From Bacillus stratosphericus (lineage in GTDB: Bacteria > Bacillota > Bacilli > Bacillales > Bacillaceae): DNA of 64,000 nt. This document shows positions 1 through 9,481 of this stretch, piece by piece; the stretch's first letter is position 1; each line of letters begins with the position of its first letter. The DNA lies in the NCBI RefSeq assembly GCF_020524495.1, contig NZ_JAIVLB010000008.1, forward strand, positions 1-64,000, read 5' to 3'. The position numbers and the translations under genes are program-made. The notes beneath the pieces are model-generated. The model saw only the letters and a list, made by a program, of their open reading frames with translations. It was not told the DNA's origin and ran no database searches.

Positions 1-47
1 ACTACTTCTAATTGATTTCTTCTCTCTTCTTCACGTTTCGATAACAT
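1..47 (-). mobile_element. 5' end of an IS1182-like transposase gene (partial, runs off window)
   Basis: On the minus strand an ATG at 47, preceded by a GGGGG ribosome-binding stretch six bases upstream, opens a frame reading MLSKREEERRNQLEVV before the window ends. That start resembles the N-terminus of IS1182-family transposases of Firmicutes as I remember them, which begin with a short basic and glutamine-rich segment. Only about 16 residues are visible, so the family call is tentative. The hairpins just upstream and the truncated efflux gene beyond them fit an insertion-sequence boundary. Confidence 0.4.
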
Positions 48-92
48 GTTCATCCCCCGCAGAATTGTGTTATTACCCTTATTATACAAAAA

Positions 93-148
93 AGCTTGTA
101 GACTTTGTCTACAAGCTGACCTTTCAGCATAATGGCTGAAAGGTTTTT
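93..148. repeat. two adjacent hairpins at putative IS edge
   Basis: Two perfect inverted repeats sit side by side. AGCTTGTAGAC at 93-103 pairs with 107-117 around a TTT loop. ACCTTTCAGC at 119-128 pairs with 135-144 around a six-base loop and is followed by TTTTT. The second has the form of a rho-independent terminator on the plus strand. Together they could be the end structure of the insertion sequence whose transposase starts at 47, stopping transcription from entering or leaving it. Confidence 0.5.
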
Positions 149-373
149 GGTGTGAAGAAGGAAGGGAAAACCAGAAAAAAAGTAACACTTTCTCTTTGAG
201 ATTTCAATTTTCATTTATGAATATTTAATCTTGTGAAATATTTTCAAAAAGATGCCTATCGTCTTTTCTTCTTTTTCTGCTCTTTGCTCATTAATGAACA
301 ATAAGTATAAATGAGCTATACACCATTTTTTAGCAGAGTAGATTCAGAGAAAATAGAATCGCTATGAGATTGA

Positions 374-688
374 TTCATATTCTTTCAGATGAAACCACAG
401 CATTTAAACAGTCATGGTACGGCAATGTCGAATACACTAAGACAAATTAGCGGCTCGATCGGGACGAGTTTGATCACGACGATTTATACGAATCGGACTG
501 ACCCGTTCTTTATGAATTCATTACAGGCGGCTGTATCGAATGTGGTACATCATATGGGCATTAACGATGCTTATATGTGGGTTACGTTATTCTGTGCTGC
601 AGGTGTCATTCTTAGCTTGTTCCTGCGAGCTCTTCAAAAGTTTAAGCAGCCAAAACCACTTGTCAAAGAAGATGAACAAGGGAAATAA
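374..688 (+). pseudogene. C-terminal fragment of an MFS multidrug efflux protein (EmrB/QacA/LmrB type)
   Basis: The reading frame gives about 100 residues including SHGTAMSNTLRQISGSIGTS and a final membrane helix followed by a basic tail. This matches the last part of 14-TM DHA2 drug exporters such as LmrB, which are about 480 residues long. The homologous frame begins just after a TGA at 371-373, and no start with a ribosome-binding site is seen, so roughly four fifths of the protein is missing. The nearby transposase start suggests that an insertion or deletion removed the rest. Not expected to make a working transporter. Confidence 0.7.
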
Positions 689-720
689 ATGAATGATGAT
701 ATGTATCGTTCTGGAACGAC

Positions 721-756
721 AAATAAAAAGAGAACCTCTCATTTCTCTTTTTATTT
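721..756 (+). terminator. symmetrical hairpin after the efflux fragment
   Basis: AAATAAAAAGAGAA at 721-734 pairs perfectly with 743-756. The 3' arm carries the T-run, so it can terminate transcription in either direction. Probably the original terminator of the efflux gene. Confidence 0.6.
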
Positions 757-760
757 GCAC

Positions 761-793
761 AAAAAAACCGCCGGCTGAAGCCGTGCGGTTTTC
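761..793 (-). terminator. terminator of cspB
   Basis: Read on the minus strand, a GC-rich stem (AACCGCACGGCT pairing with AGCCGGCGGTT) is followed by a run of seven T. It lies about 40 bases past the cspB stop. Confidence 0.8.
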
Positions 794-833
794 CTTCACT
801 CTATAAAGTGCTAAAAGAGCAGATGCTCTTAAA

Positions 834-1681
<848 letters not shown>

Positions 1682-1706
1682 AGGAGCCTTTTTCAGAAAG
1701 GCTCCT
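1682..1706 (-). terminator. terminator of the 1714-2115 gene
   Basis: Inverted repeat AGGAGCCTTT/AAAGGCTCCT a few bases past the stop of the minus-strand gene, with a T-rich tail on that strand. Confidence 0.6.
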
Positions 1707-1713
1707 ATTTGAT

Positions 1714-2115
1714 TTATTTGTGCTCGATGTCGTTAATGACTTGCTGGATAGATTCATCATCCATCACATTCATGACACTTTCATCAATGTGAAGAGACTG
1801 TGCATAAGACTCTTTTGGCTGATGTGTTCTTGATGCTGACTGATGCTGATTCGTCTGATTTTTTGGTTGGACAGCTGTGAACGCTTGCTTGATCATTTGC
1901 CCAACTTCAGCAGTCCCTTTTGATTCTTTGTGCGAGTGAGTTTCATGACGATACGGCTCTTGATGTGGATGATTATTGTCTTTCATCATTGAAGACATTT
2001 TCATTTGAGTCATGTTTCTCAACTTTCTCCGTAATACTGGGGAGAATAATGCAATGATGGCTGTTGAAGCAGCGATCATAGCACCAGTGCTCATACCTTT
2101 TCTTTTTTTAAACAA
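1714..2115 (-). CDS. small membrane-anchored protein of unknown function, His/Gln-rich
   Basis: I do not recognise this family. A TTG start at 2115 is preferred because GGAGGG lies eight bases upstream; the product is then MFKKRKGMSTG... of about 133 residues. Residues 10-25 form a short hydrophobic segment rich in alanine and isoleucine, followed by a basic patch (RRKLRN), which suggests an N-terminal membrane anchor with the rest inside the cell. The middle is rich in histidine, serine and glutamine and looks disordered. The C-terminus is acidic. A longer form from an ATG near 2169 is possible but lacks a well-placed ribosome-binding site. It lies next to a spore lipoprotein gene, so a sporulation role is possible but unproven. 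Confidence 0.6.
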   Translation of the reverse strand: MFKKRKGMSTGAMIAASTAIIALFSPVLRRKLRNMTQMKMSSMMKDNNHPHQEPYRHETHSHKESKGTAEVGQMIKQAFTAVQPKNQTNQHQSASRTHQPKESYAQSLHIDESVMNVMDDESIQQVINDIEHK

Positions 2116-2267
2116 AACGAATCCCTCCATTTGGTCGTGATGATCCTTCATCATGTTTAGGATGACCAAACGAGGCTGAATTATGAATTCATTTTGCTGA
2201 AATAGAGAATGTGTGCATAAAAAGTTGATTGTATGAAAAACCTATGAGCAAAAGGAGGGAATAATTG

Positions 2268-2774
2268 ATGAAGAAGAAATGGATGCTTTCTTTACTACTC
2301 GTTCCAACATTAATCACCACTGGGTGTGGAATGAACAACCAAGGCAATGAGCGAAGAGGAACAATGGAGCGACAGTATGAAAATGTCACATATAAGAACG
2401 ACAACATGAGACAGGATCAGCAAAATGTCCAAACACCTCAGAAGGTCAAAGTAGCAGATAAGGCGTCAGAGCTTGTAGCCAACATGCCTGAAGTGAAAAC
2501 AGCTAACGTGCTTGTCACAGGGAAAAATGCATTTGTTGCAGTCATGCTTGAAGGTAATAAAAGCGGCGATGTGACAGAAGATTTGAAAAGCAAAATTTCA
2601 GACAAAGTAAAATCAACGGATCAAGAAATTGATAACGTATATGTATCCACTAATCCAGACTTTGTTGATCGTATGGAAGGGTACGGAAAACGTATTAGAA
2701 GCGGAGAGCCTATTTCAGGATTCTTCGATGAATTTACTGAAACCGTTAGACGCGTCTTTCCTGAATCAAAATAG
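2268..2774 (+). CDS. yhcN: YhcN/YlaJ-family sporulation lipoprotein
   Basis: A 168-residue lipoprotein. The N-terminus has lysines, a hydrophobic stretch and a lipobox ending TTGCG, so Cys20 should be lipid-modified after signal peptidase II cleavage. The body has the YhcN/YlaJ domain: a basic and glutamine-rich linker, then ADKASELVANMPEVKTANVL and the repeated alternation typical of the family. In B. subtilis YhcN is made in the forespore and sits in the inner spore membrane. The ATG at 2268 is chosen (GGAGGG eight bases upstream); a TTG one codon earlier is possible. It stands first in a row of genes matching the B. subtilis yhc cluster and has its own terminator. Confidence 0.85.
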   Translation: MKKKWMLSLLLVPTLITTGCGMNNQGNERRGTMERQYENVTYKNDNMRQDQQNVQTPQKVKVADKASELVANMPEVKTANVLVTGKNAFVAVMLEGNKSGDVTEDLKSKISDKVKSTDQEIDNVYVSTNPDFVDRMEGYGKRIRSGEPISGFFDEFTETVRRVFPESK

Positions 2775-2781
2775 CTAAGAC

Positions 2782-2811
2782 AAAAGCCGTATGTCATATG
2801 CGGCTTTTTTG
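2782..2811 (+). terminator. terminator of yhcN
   Basis: AAAGCCGTATG pairs with CATATGCGGCTTT (one G·T pair) and is followed by T6, eight bases past the stop codon. Confidence 0.85.
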
Positions 2812-2930
2812 TTTAGAACCGCACCTTGTATAACTGACTGCATAAAGTAAAAAATATATCACCTCTTGTTGATCTTTGTTTCTTCATATCAAGAGAAAGA
2901 TGTTGCAGGATGAATTCAGGTGGGGAGTAA

Positions 2931-3806
2931 ATGAAAGAAAAGCCGTCATTGATTCATAAAAAGCTTGTAGGCGGAATGATTGCAGCAGGTCTTATTTTTT
3001 ATGCTTTCACCGCTTACTTGATTTATGTTACGTTTCAGCTGACAGAACAATATTTAAAGCAGGATTTTTCTCCTAAAACGGTATTAACGGAGGGACTCAA
3101 TAAGCAAGTCTATGAACATATCAGAATCTACTATGCAGAGGAAGAGGATGAATTTGTCGACCTGACAATAGAGGCACTGGATCAGGCAAAGAAGAGAACC
3201 GCGTCGGTGCTTCAGTTTGATACTGACAAACCTTTAGACATTATTTATTTTGATGATAAAGATACGATTGAACAATTTGCTGGTATCAAGCATATTACGG
3301 GTTTTTACTCTGATGATAATCAAATGATTGGGTTATACCCAAATAAAAGAGAGGAATTGTTAAAGAAAGAGACACTACCTTTGTACTTTTTCAATACGCT
3401 ATTCATTCATGAGTATGCTCATTTTGTTTTCTATGAAAAGGTGCATGCATACAAGGTGTCTCCAGTGATCTTTCCTCTTTGGTTCCATGAAGGAACAGCA
3501 GAATGGACGGCTTATGACGTGTTAAACGCCACGTCTGAACGGTTTGACGTCATCCCTTTTCAATCTCTTTATTCTGATCAAGATTGGCAAGAATCTCGTA
3601 TGAGCTATGAGACGGATGTTTATTTACAAAGCTACTATATGATCTATGAGCTAGTGCAACTTTTCGGACGAAACATCATACATGAGATCATGGAGGAAAC
3701 GGCAAAAACCGGCCGTTTTGATAGAGGCTTTGAACATGCGACAGGACAGCGTCTCACAGACTTTGAAGAACAGTTTAAGGTAATTTATCAAAGGAAAAAC
3801 AGCTGA
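2931..3806 (+). CDS. membrane-anchored peptidase MA-like zinc metallopeptidase
   Basis: A 291-residue protein with one N-terminal membrane helix (about residues 13-35) and an outward-facing domain. The domain carries HEYAH around residue 160, an HExxH zinc site, followed some 25 residues later by WFHEGTAEW, whose glutamate would be the third ligand. This is the gluzincin layout of peptidase MA-like proteins (Pfam Peptidase_MA_2). The substrate is unknown. GTGGGGAG precedes the ATG at good spacing. A terminator hairpin overlaps the stop codon. The gene lies between yhcN- and yhcQ-like spore genes, so a role in spore formation or envelope processing is possible; B. subtilis has other genes (yhcO, yhcP) at this position. 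Confidence 0.7.
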   Translation: MKEKPSLIHKKLVGGMIAAGLIFYAFTAYLIYVTFQLTEQYLKQDFSPKTVLTEGLNKQVYEHIRIYYAEEEDEFVDLTIEALDQAKKRTASVLQFDTDKPLDIIYFDDKDTIEQFAGIKHITGFYSDDNQMIGLYPNKREELLKKETLPLYFFNTLFIHEYAHFVFYEKVHAYKVSPVIFPLWFHEGTAEWTAYDVLNATSERFDVIPFQSLYSDQDWQESRMSYETDVYLQSYYMIYELVQLFGRNIIHEIMEETAKTGRFDRGFEHATGQRLTDFEEQFKVIYQRKNS

Positions 3807-3833
3807 CCGGAGAAATGGGTCAGCCGTTTTTTG
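3801..3833 (+). terminator. terminator overlapping the peptidase stop
   Basis: GCTGACC at 3802-3808 pairs with GGTCAGC at 3818-3824, followed by CCG and T6. The convergent yhcQ-like gene ends two bases beyond. Confidence 0.75.
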
Positions 3834-3834
3834 T

Positions 3835-4479
3835 TTAATGAAGTGTTTTTTGCTGATTGGCTTTGCTTGGCGGCATTTGTACTTGCCCCTGCAACGGAAC
3901 GAAAGTAGATGTCATGGCTTGCATATCTTGGCTTGAAAGCTGAGGAACTTGATAGTAGCCATGTTTGTTTTGATACAAGAAAATTTCATACGCCATTTCG
4001 ATAAAGTTCGGAATTTGTGCTGCAAGCACACGTCTGACAACAGGATTGGTTACTTCTAATGCTGTCATTGAAAGTAACCCTGCGTGTGATTTGACTAGGC
4101 CGAGCATATGCCCTGTGATGCCTGAGTCTTTTATATCTTGTAATGACTGATTGGGCTTTTTCGGCTGAGAAGGTTTGATCCCATACGTCACCTGCGTTTC
4201 TTCTTTCATCATATAAGTGGCAGTTTCTTCACTAGGCTTTTGTCCAGTAGAAAAACAATCTACAGTGACATTGTACTGGGACAAAACAAATTCATATTGT
4301 CGATCTAAGATGTCGGATAATGCTGGATCTTGGATAAATTCACGTAAGATCATATATTGATCCAAAATATTGATCGTACCCGCTAAAATTTCATGTAAAT
4401 CGAATAACTCATGCCCGCCATGGTTGAATTCAGGCTGGGGGGCATTTCCCTGAACGGATGGTTGCTGATCGTTTTGCAT
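3835..4479 (-). CDS. yhcQ: CotF-like spore coat protein YhcQ
   Basis: A 214-residue soluble protein. Residues 20-95 and 115-180 carry the two halves of the coat-F (ferritin-like helical) fold, with features such as LHEILAGTINILDQY and TNPVVRRVLAAQIPNFIEMA. N- and C-termini are rich in proline and glutamine. The length fits B. subtilis YhcQ (about 217 residues), a spore protein similar to CotF. The start at 4479 follows GGAGGAATCTCT. Transcribed away from the chemotaxis-kinase fusion; the 140 bases between them must hold both promoters. Confidence 0.85.
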   Translation of the reverse strand: MQNDQQPSVQGNAPQPEFNHGGHELFDLHEILAGTINILDQYMILREFIQDPALSDILDRQYEFVLSQYNVTVDCFSTGQKPSEETATYMMKEETQVTYGIKPSQPKKPNQSLQDIKDSGITGHMLGLVKSHAGLLSMTALEVTNPVVRRVLAAQIPNFIEMAYEIFLYQNKHGYYQVPQLSSQDMQAMTSTFVPLQGQVQMPPSKANQQKTLH

Positions 4480-4623
4480 AGAGATTCCTCCTTCTGTTTA
4501 TATATTCTGTATTAATATGAGGATGTTTTCCTTCTTTCATGCAAAAAACATTATTTACAATTAGAGGGTTTTCTTCCTTTTTGTCGAAAAAAAGTATCAT
4601 ACGAATGAACATGGGGGTACCAG

Positions 4624-7600
4624 ATGCAGGACAAAATCATTAATCGTTTGATAGAAGACGAACATGTGCAAGCACCAGTGATTGGCATTGGTGTTTCGCC
4701 ATTTGATCAGCATCATCTTGAGGCTTTTTTTCAATCGTTTTCACACGAGCTAAGTGCCTCTTTTATTGTTGTCCAAAATCGTGTGACGGGCGGTTGTATA
4801 ACAAATGTGGAAGCACTTGTTTTAACGATTGGCTACCGGGCAAAAACGATTAAACATGGTGAGAAAGTCATGAAAAACACGATTTATTTTTGTCCGCAGG
4901 GTGCGGTTGTGACATTGACAGAAGACAAGCGGTTGCACATATCACAGCAGCTTTCAACTGCTCAGACATGCTCTGTCAACACGTTGTTTCAGTCGCTTGC
5001 CAATGTGCAAAAGGAAGAGGCCTTTGCCATCTTTTTTCAAAAAGGCTTTTGTGTGGGGAATGGTTTGCTTCAATTGGTTGATCAAGGTGGTACAGCCTTA
5101 TCATGTAGTGAGACAGATAGTAGACTAGACAGTATATATCATCAACATTTTAAAGACCCTTCTACCCTTGCAGTATATATTAGCAATATCATAAACCTCT
5201 CACATGTCGATGTGGCAGATCCCGTGTTGGGAAGAATCGTTGAACGTCTTGAAATGCATAAAGGTATTGCCTTTTCACCTTATGAAAAGCAAAAAATGCT
5301 CTCTGTCATTCAAAAGAGAATGCGAAGTGCAAAACAGCCAATTTCATTATTGTCAGAGTACGATCGTTTATTAGAAATAGAACCAGATGAGCTAGATCAC
5401 TTACATGTACAGCTTTTAAGCGGCATGACTTCTTTTTTTAGAGATATGGAAGCTTTTCGTATATGTGAACAGACAATCATTCCGTCGATTATTGAAAATA
5501 CGATAAAAAATGGGAAAGCTCGATGCCGCGTTTGGATCGCTGGATGTTCTACAGGGGAAGAAGCCTATTCCTTTACAATTTTATTTTTAGAAGAAATGAA
5601 GCGAAGACAAGTGTCAATTGAACTTCAAGTGTTTGCAACTGACATTAACCGGAAAGCCATTCAAACTGCAAGTAAAGGTCTTTACTCGGTAGAGTCTATG
5701 GCAAAGATGCCTGAAAAATGGCGGGCGCAATATTTCGAAAAAAAAGGTGACGCTTTTATTGTGAAGCAATCGCTTAGAAAACATATTGTCTTTGCTCCTC
5801 ACAATTTATTGATCGATTCACCTTTTATCCACCTCAATTTTATCAGTTGCCGAAATGTTCTCATGTACTTCCAGCCAGAAGTACAAAAACGAGTATTGTC
5901 CGGATTCCAATATGCTTTAAAGGATCAAGGAATGTTGATATTAGGGCCAAATGAAACTGTACCCAATATCCCTCGTTTGTTTCATTTGTTAAATGAAAAA
6001 TGGAACATTTACACCCACTCAAACGTTCCTAAATACAATGTGTATTCGAGGCATGACGCGTGTCCTGTAGAGTTAAAAGAACGAGCTGCACAATATATGA
6101 AAGAAGTAAGCGAGGATTATGACGAATACTTGGTGATCAACGATTGTGACAAAATTTTGGCAATATCAAATGGCGCCTATTCTTACTTAGAGCATATAGA
6201 AGTGTCAGGTCAATCATGTGAACATGTGACACCTGATTATATGAAAGAGATGTTGAGCCAAACCTTTCAAAAAGTGTGGACAGAAGAGACTGAGGTTGTA
6301 TTTCAGCATGTCCTCATTTCGGAAAAAGGCAGAAAGCAGTATGCCGATTTTAAAGTGAAAAGTTTTGATCGCCGTTTTAAAGGAGTATATATCATGCTCA
6401 TTCGGCTAAATGGAAGAGGAAAGAATCAACAGAACGGCAGGGGTAAAGGATTGTCAGAGCAGAATTCAGTCTATCAACAGCGTATTGTCGATTTAGAAAA
6501 TGAACTCAACGAAGTGAAACAAAAGGAGCAAGAAGCAAGGGCTCAATTATGGGAAGAACTGTATCGACCCTCTGTGAAGCCGGAGTTTGCTACGTTGTTT
6601 GTGGACAGGGACATGAATATTCGCTTTAAAATTCCTACATCTGCCTCTTTATTCACTTCAGCTCAAAGCCGGCCCCAGCAATCCTTTCAGTCGATGGCTA
6701 AAAAGCTCACACAGGAAAGGCTGTATGATGATATTCAATCCGTCATATCGGACAGGCATGTCATCGAACGTGAAATTAAAACGAACGAAGGGGAGCAATT
6801 TACCGTTCATATGACACCTATTTATGATCAGGATCATGAGGAAGTAGCGATGACATGGATTAAGATGACGGAAATGACGAAAATCAAGCAGGCGCTTCCT
6901 CTTGCAGTGACAGCACTTGATAACAGCCATATTCATATTGTTGTCGCAACAGAGGAAGGCACCATCCAATACGTAAATCAGCGCTTTTGTCAGTTTGTAC
7001 AGCAGCATCAGTATGATCTCATCGGCAAAGATATTTTTTCTGTCTATCATTCGTTGTGTCAATGTGATGATTTAGTGAAGCAATGGGACGTTTGTTTAAG
7101 AGAAGGAAGCTGGATAGGTGAGCTTTACTTTCAGGATTTATCAGGGTGCGAACGATGGGAGAGAGTTTCTTTACACCGAATTGATGACAAGGACAAAATG
7201 CAGTCAATCGTGATGCGTCTTTCGGAGGATATTACAAATCAAAAGCAGTCAGAGAAAATGCACATAAAGTCCGAAATGCTTTTGGCAGTTGGTCAGCTTG
7301 CAGCGGGCATTGCTCATGAGATCCGCAATCCGCTTACGTCATTAAAAGGCTTTTTACAGCTGATGATTCAAAGTAAAAAGTACCAAAAGGATTATGCAGG
7401 TGTAATGATGTCAGAGTTTAATCGACTCGAGGCAATTATTAACGAATTCATCATGCTCACTAGAAGCAAATCTGTGAAATTTGAGCCAGTACATGTCAAC
7501 GTTCTGATCGAGGAAGTCATTATGGTCGTTGGATCCCAGGCGGTATTAAAAGGAGTGTCCATTCAAAAGGATCTTTCTCCAGCGCTGCCAAGCATTCAAG

Positions 7601-7932
7601 GCATACCAAATGAATTAAAACAAGTTTTCCTTAACATCCTTAAAAACGGTATAAAAGCAATGGATGGCGTGACAGGTGTCATCCAAGTGATCTCAGTACT
7701 GAAAAATAATCAAATGATGCTGATATTTGAAGACCAAGGAAAGGGCATATCAGAAGACGAAATGGGAAAACTGGGCGAGCCTTTTTATAAAACGAAAGAA
7801 AAAAGAACAGGCCTTGGATTGATGCTGACAATTAAAGTCATTGAAAGTCATGGTGGAACCATTCGTTTTGAAAGTAAAAGCTTTGAGGGAACACGGGTGA
7901 TTATTACGTTTCCAATGAGTAAAAAGAGATAA
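4624..7932 (+). CDS. CheB-like/CheR/PAS/histidine-kinase fusion protein
   Basis: A 1102-residue cytoplasmic protein with no membrane helix. Residues about 15-165 resemble a CheB methylesterase but are degenerate. Residues about 205-475 are a CheR-type methyltransferase with the SAM motif AGCSTGEEAYS near residue 306 and the NxxxCRNVLMYF signature. A PAS-like stretch follows, then a coiled coil (about 615-650), a second PAS domain (about 760-870) and a histidine kinase with AHEIRNP (phospho-accepting His898), the N-box (near 995) and GLGLML in the ATP-binding lid. Such proteins link protein methylation to phosphosignalling. No response regulator is adjacent, so the partner is unknown; the kinase part resembles sporulation kinases that feed Spo0F. 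The start has GGGGG upstream. Absent from this position in B. subtilis. Confidence 0.85.
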   Translation: MQDKIINRLIEDEHVQAPVIGIGVSPFDQHHLEAFFQSFSHELSASFIVVQNRVTGGCITNVEALVLTIGYRAKTIKHGEKVMKNTIYFCPQGAVVTLTEDKRLHISQQLSTAQTCSVNTLFQSLANVQKEEAFAIFFQKGFCVGNGLLQLVDQGGTALSCSETDSRLDSIYHQHFKDPSTLAVYISNIINLSHVDVADPVLGRIVERLEMHKGIAFSPYEKQKMLSVIQKRMRSAKQPISLLSEYDRLLEIEPDELDHLHVQLLSGMTSFFRDMEAFRICEQTIIPSIIENTIKNGKARCRVWIAGCSTGEEAYSFTILFLEEMKRRQVSIELQVFATDINRKAIQTASKGLYSVESMAKMPEKWRAQYFEKKGDAFIVKQSLRKHIVFAPHNLLIDSPFIHLNFISCRNVLMYFQPEVQKRVLSGFQYALKDQGMLILGPNETVPNIPRLFHLLNEKWNIYTHSNVPKYNVYSRHDACPVELKERAAQYMKEVSEDYDEYLVINDCDKILAISNGAYSYLEHIEVSGQSCEHVTPDYMKEMLSQTFQKVWTEETEVVFQHVLISEKGRKQYADFKVKSFDRRFKGVYIMLIRLNGRGKNQQNGRGKGLSEQNSVYQQRIVDLENELNEVKQKEQEARAQLWEELYRPSVKPEFATLFVDRDMNIRFKIPTSASLFTSAQSRPQQSFQSMAKKLTQERLYDDIQSVISDRHVIEREIKTNEGEQFTVHMTPIYDQDHEEVAMTWIKMTEMTKIKQALPLAVTALDNSHIHIVVATEEGTIQYVNQRFCQFVQQHQYDLIGKDIFSVYHSLCQCDDLVKQWDVCLREGSWIGELYFQDLSGCERWERVSLHRIDDKDKMQSIVMRLSEDITNQKQSEKMHIKSEMLLAVGQLAAGIAHEIRNPLTSLKGFLQLMIQSKKYQKDYAGVMMSEFNRLEAIINEFIMLTRSKSVKFEPVHVNVLIEEVIMVVGSQAVLKGVSIQKDLSPALPSIQGIPNELKQVFLNILKNGIKAMDGVTGVIQVISVLKNNQMMLIFEDQGKGISEDEMGKLGEPFYKTKEKRTGLGLMLTIKVIESHGGTIRFESKSFEGTRVIITFPMSKKR

Positions 7933-8008
7933 CTTTTACAAGAAATCCATTCAGCATCAATATTTACTTTGTACACTATGAGAGATAAAGTTAAAGGGGA
8001 GAGAGCCA

Positions 8009-9481
8009 ATGAAACGTAATCAATCAATTCGAACGATCTGTTGTTTGGTTTTGGTGATATTTAGTCTGCAATCCTTACTGCCTAGCATGATGACAGTAAA
8101 GCAGGTCAGTGCATCTGAGAAGAAGGAAACTGTGTGGAAACAAAAGAAGCCAATGAAAATCCAAAAAGCCCGTGAGCTGATAGGAGAGACGGTAACGGTG
8201 AGCGGAATTGTGACAGCAGATCAGTCCGCTATTGGAAATGGAAAACTATCCACGTATATTCAAGACAAAACAGCAGGCATCAATATTTATTCCTCGCAGC
8301 CCAAACATTTCCCAGAATTGAAAGCCGGTATGAGGGTGACGGTGACTGGCAAGGTAACGTCTTATAAAGGGTTGATTGAAATTGTGCCATCTCAAGATCG
8401 GCTGAAGATAGATGCTATCCATCAACCATTGCCAGCACCGAAGCGCGTCTCCATTAAACAATTGGAAACCGATCATGCAGGTAAATATGAAGGAAGACTT
8501 GTGAAGGTAAAAGGCTACGTGGAATCAAAACCGAAGCAGCCTGCTGCCGGTGGATACAATGTGGTCTTGATAGATAAAAAGTATCGCAGTACTGTCCTTA
8601 GAGTCATGGTTGATACAGTTGCAATTGATCAAGTCAAGATGGGGAAATGGTATGAGTTTACAGGAGTTTTAAGCAGGTACGACACGCTGCAGGTGCTTCC
8701 AAGACATGAGGCTGATATCAAACTGCTGAAACGTCAGCCAAAGCCGCCAAAAATGAAGAAAGAATATCAAGCAACTGTTGACCGTGTTGTGGATGGAGAT
8801 ACCATTCATTTAAAAAACCCTGTACTAGGTACAACAAAGGTGCGCTTTGTCAATATGGACACGCCTGAAACCTACCACAATCCAAAAAATGAATTAGATC
8901 AAAACCAACTGCGTTTTGGAAAGCAAGCGACAGATTATTTAAAAACACTACTCTCAAGCGGTGATAACGTCACATTAAGCATTGGCCCTAAAGCAAAAGA
9001 TGGCTATGGGCGTCTTCTAGCTCAAGTGAAAACAAAAAAAGGGATCAACACGAATTTAAAGCTTGTGATAGAAGGATATGCCACTACTTATTTCATCTGG
9101 CCTGTTGGAGATAAAAAAGACTACAACATGTTCCAACAAGCAGTAAAAGAAGCGAAGAAAAAAGGGCTGGGTATTTGGAATGAAGCGGACCCCCTGCTAG
9201 AACAGCCGTTTGAATTTAGAGCACGCGAGCAGAAAAAAGGACTTACACGTTATGTTGGTGATTCATCTGCAAAAACCTACGTAGCCCCTGATAGATGGAA
9301 AGAGATAGAGGTAGATAAACGTGTCTTTTTTGCTTCTAAAGAAGAAGCAGAGCAGGCAGGGTATCAGCCGGCAGAAGAGTCGGGCGAATTACCATTCATC
9401 ATTTTAAGCATAAATGATTTACATGGAAAAATTGATCAACAATACAAGCTAGATCTGAAAGGGATGGCAGTAAACGAATGA
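8009..9481 (+). CDS. yhcR: N-terminal part of YhcR: secreted OB-fold/SNase-like nuclease, truncated
   Basis: A 490-residue remnant of the large cell-wall nuclease YhcR (about 1200 residues in B. subtilis). It has a signal peptide (residues 1-36), two OB-fold segments (about 45-125 and 145-235) and a complete staphylococcal-nuclease-like domain (about 250-395) with VDRVVDGDTIHL, FVNMDTPET and GYGRLLA. The start of the 5'-nucleotidase domain, FIILSINDLHGKID, is followed a few residues later by a frameshift and stop at 9481. The wall-sorting signal is lost, so any product would be released rather than anchored. The nuclease domain looks intact and may still work. Ribosome-binding site AAAGGGGAG precedes the ATG. 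It sits directly before its sortase. Confidence 0.85.
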   Translation: MKRNQSIRTICCLVLVIFSLQSLLPSMMTVKQVSASEKKETVWKQKKPMKIQKARELIGETVTVSGIVTADQSAIGNGKLSTYIQDKTAGINIYSSQPKHFPELKAGMRVTVTGKVTSYKGLIEIVPSQDRLKIDAIHQPLPAPKRVSIKQLETDHAGKYEGRLVKVKGYVESKPKQPAAGGYNVVLIDKKYRSTVLRVMVDTVAIDQVKMGKWYEFTGVLSRYDTLQVLPRHEADIKLLKRQPKPPKMKKEYQATVDRVVDGDTIHLKNPVLGTTKVRFVNMDTPETYHNPKNELDQNQLRFGKQATDYLKTLLSSGDNVTLSIGPKAKDGYGRLLAQVKTKKGINTNLKLVIEGYATTYFIWPVGDKKDYNMFQQAVKEAKKKGLGIWNEADPLLEQPFEFRAREQKKGLTRYVGDSSAKTYVAPDRWKEIEVDKRVFFASKEEAEQAGYQPAEESGELPFIILSINDLHGKIDQQYKLDLKGMAVNE

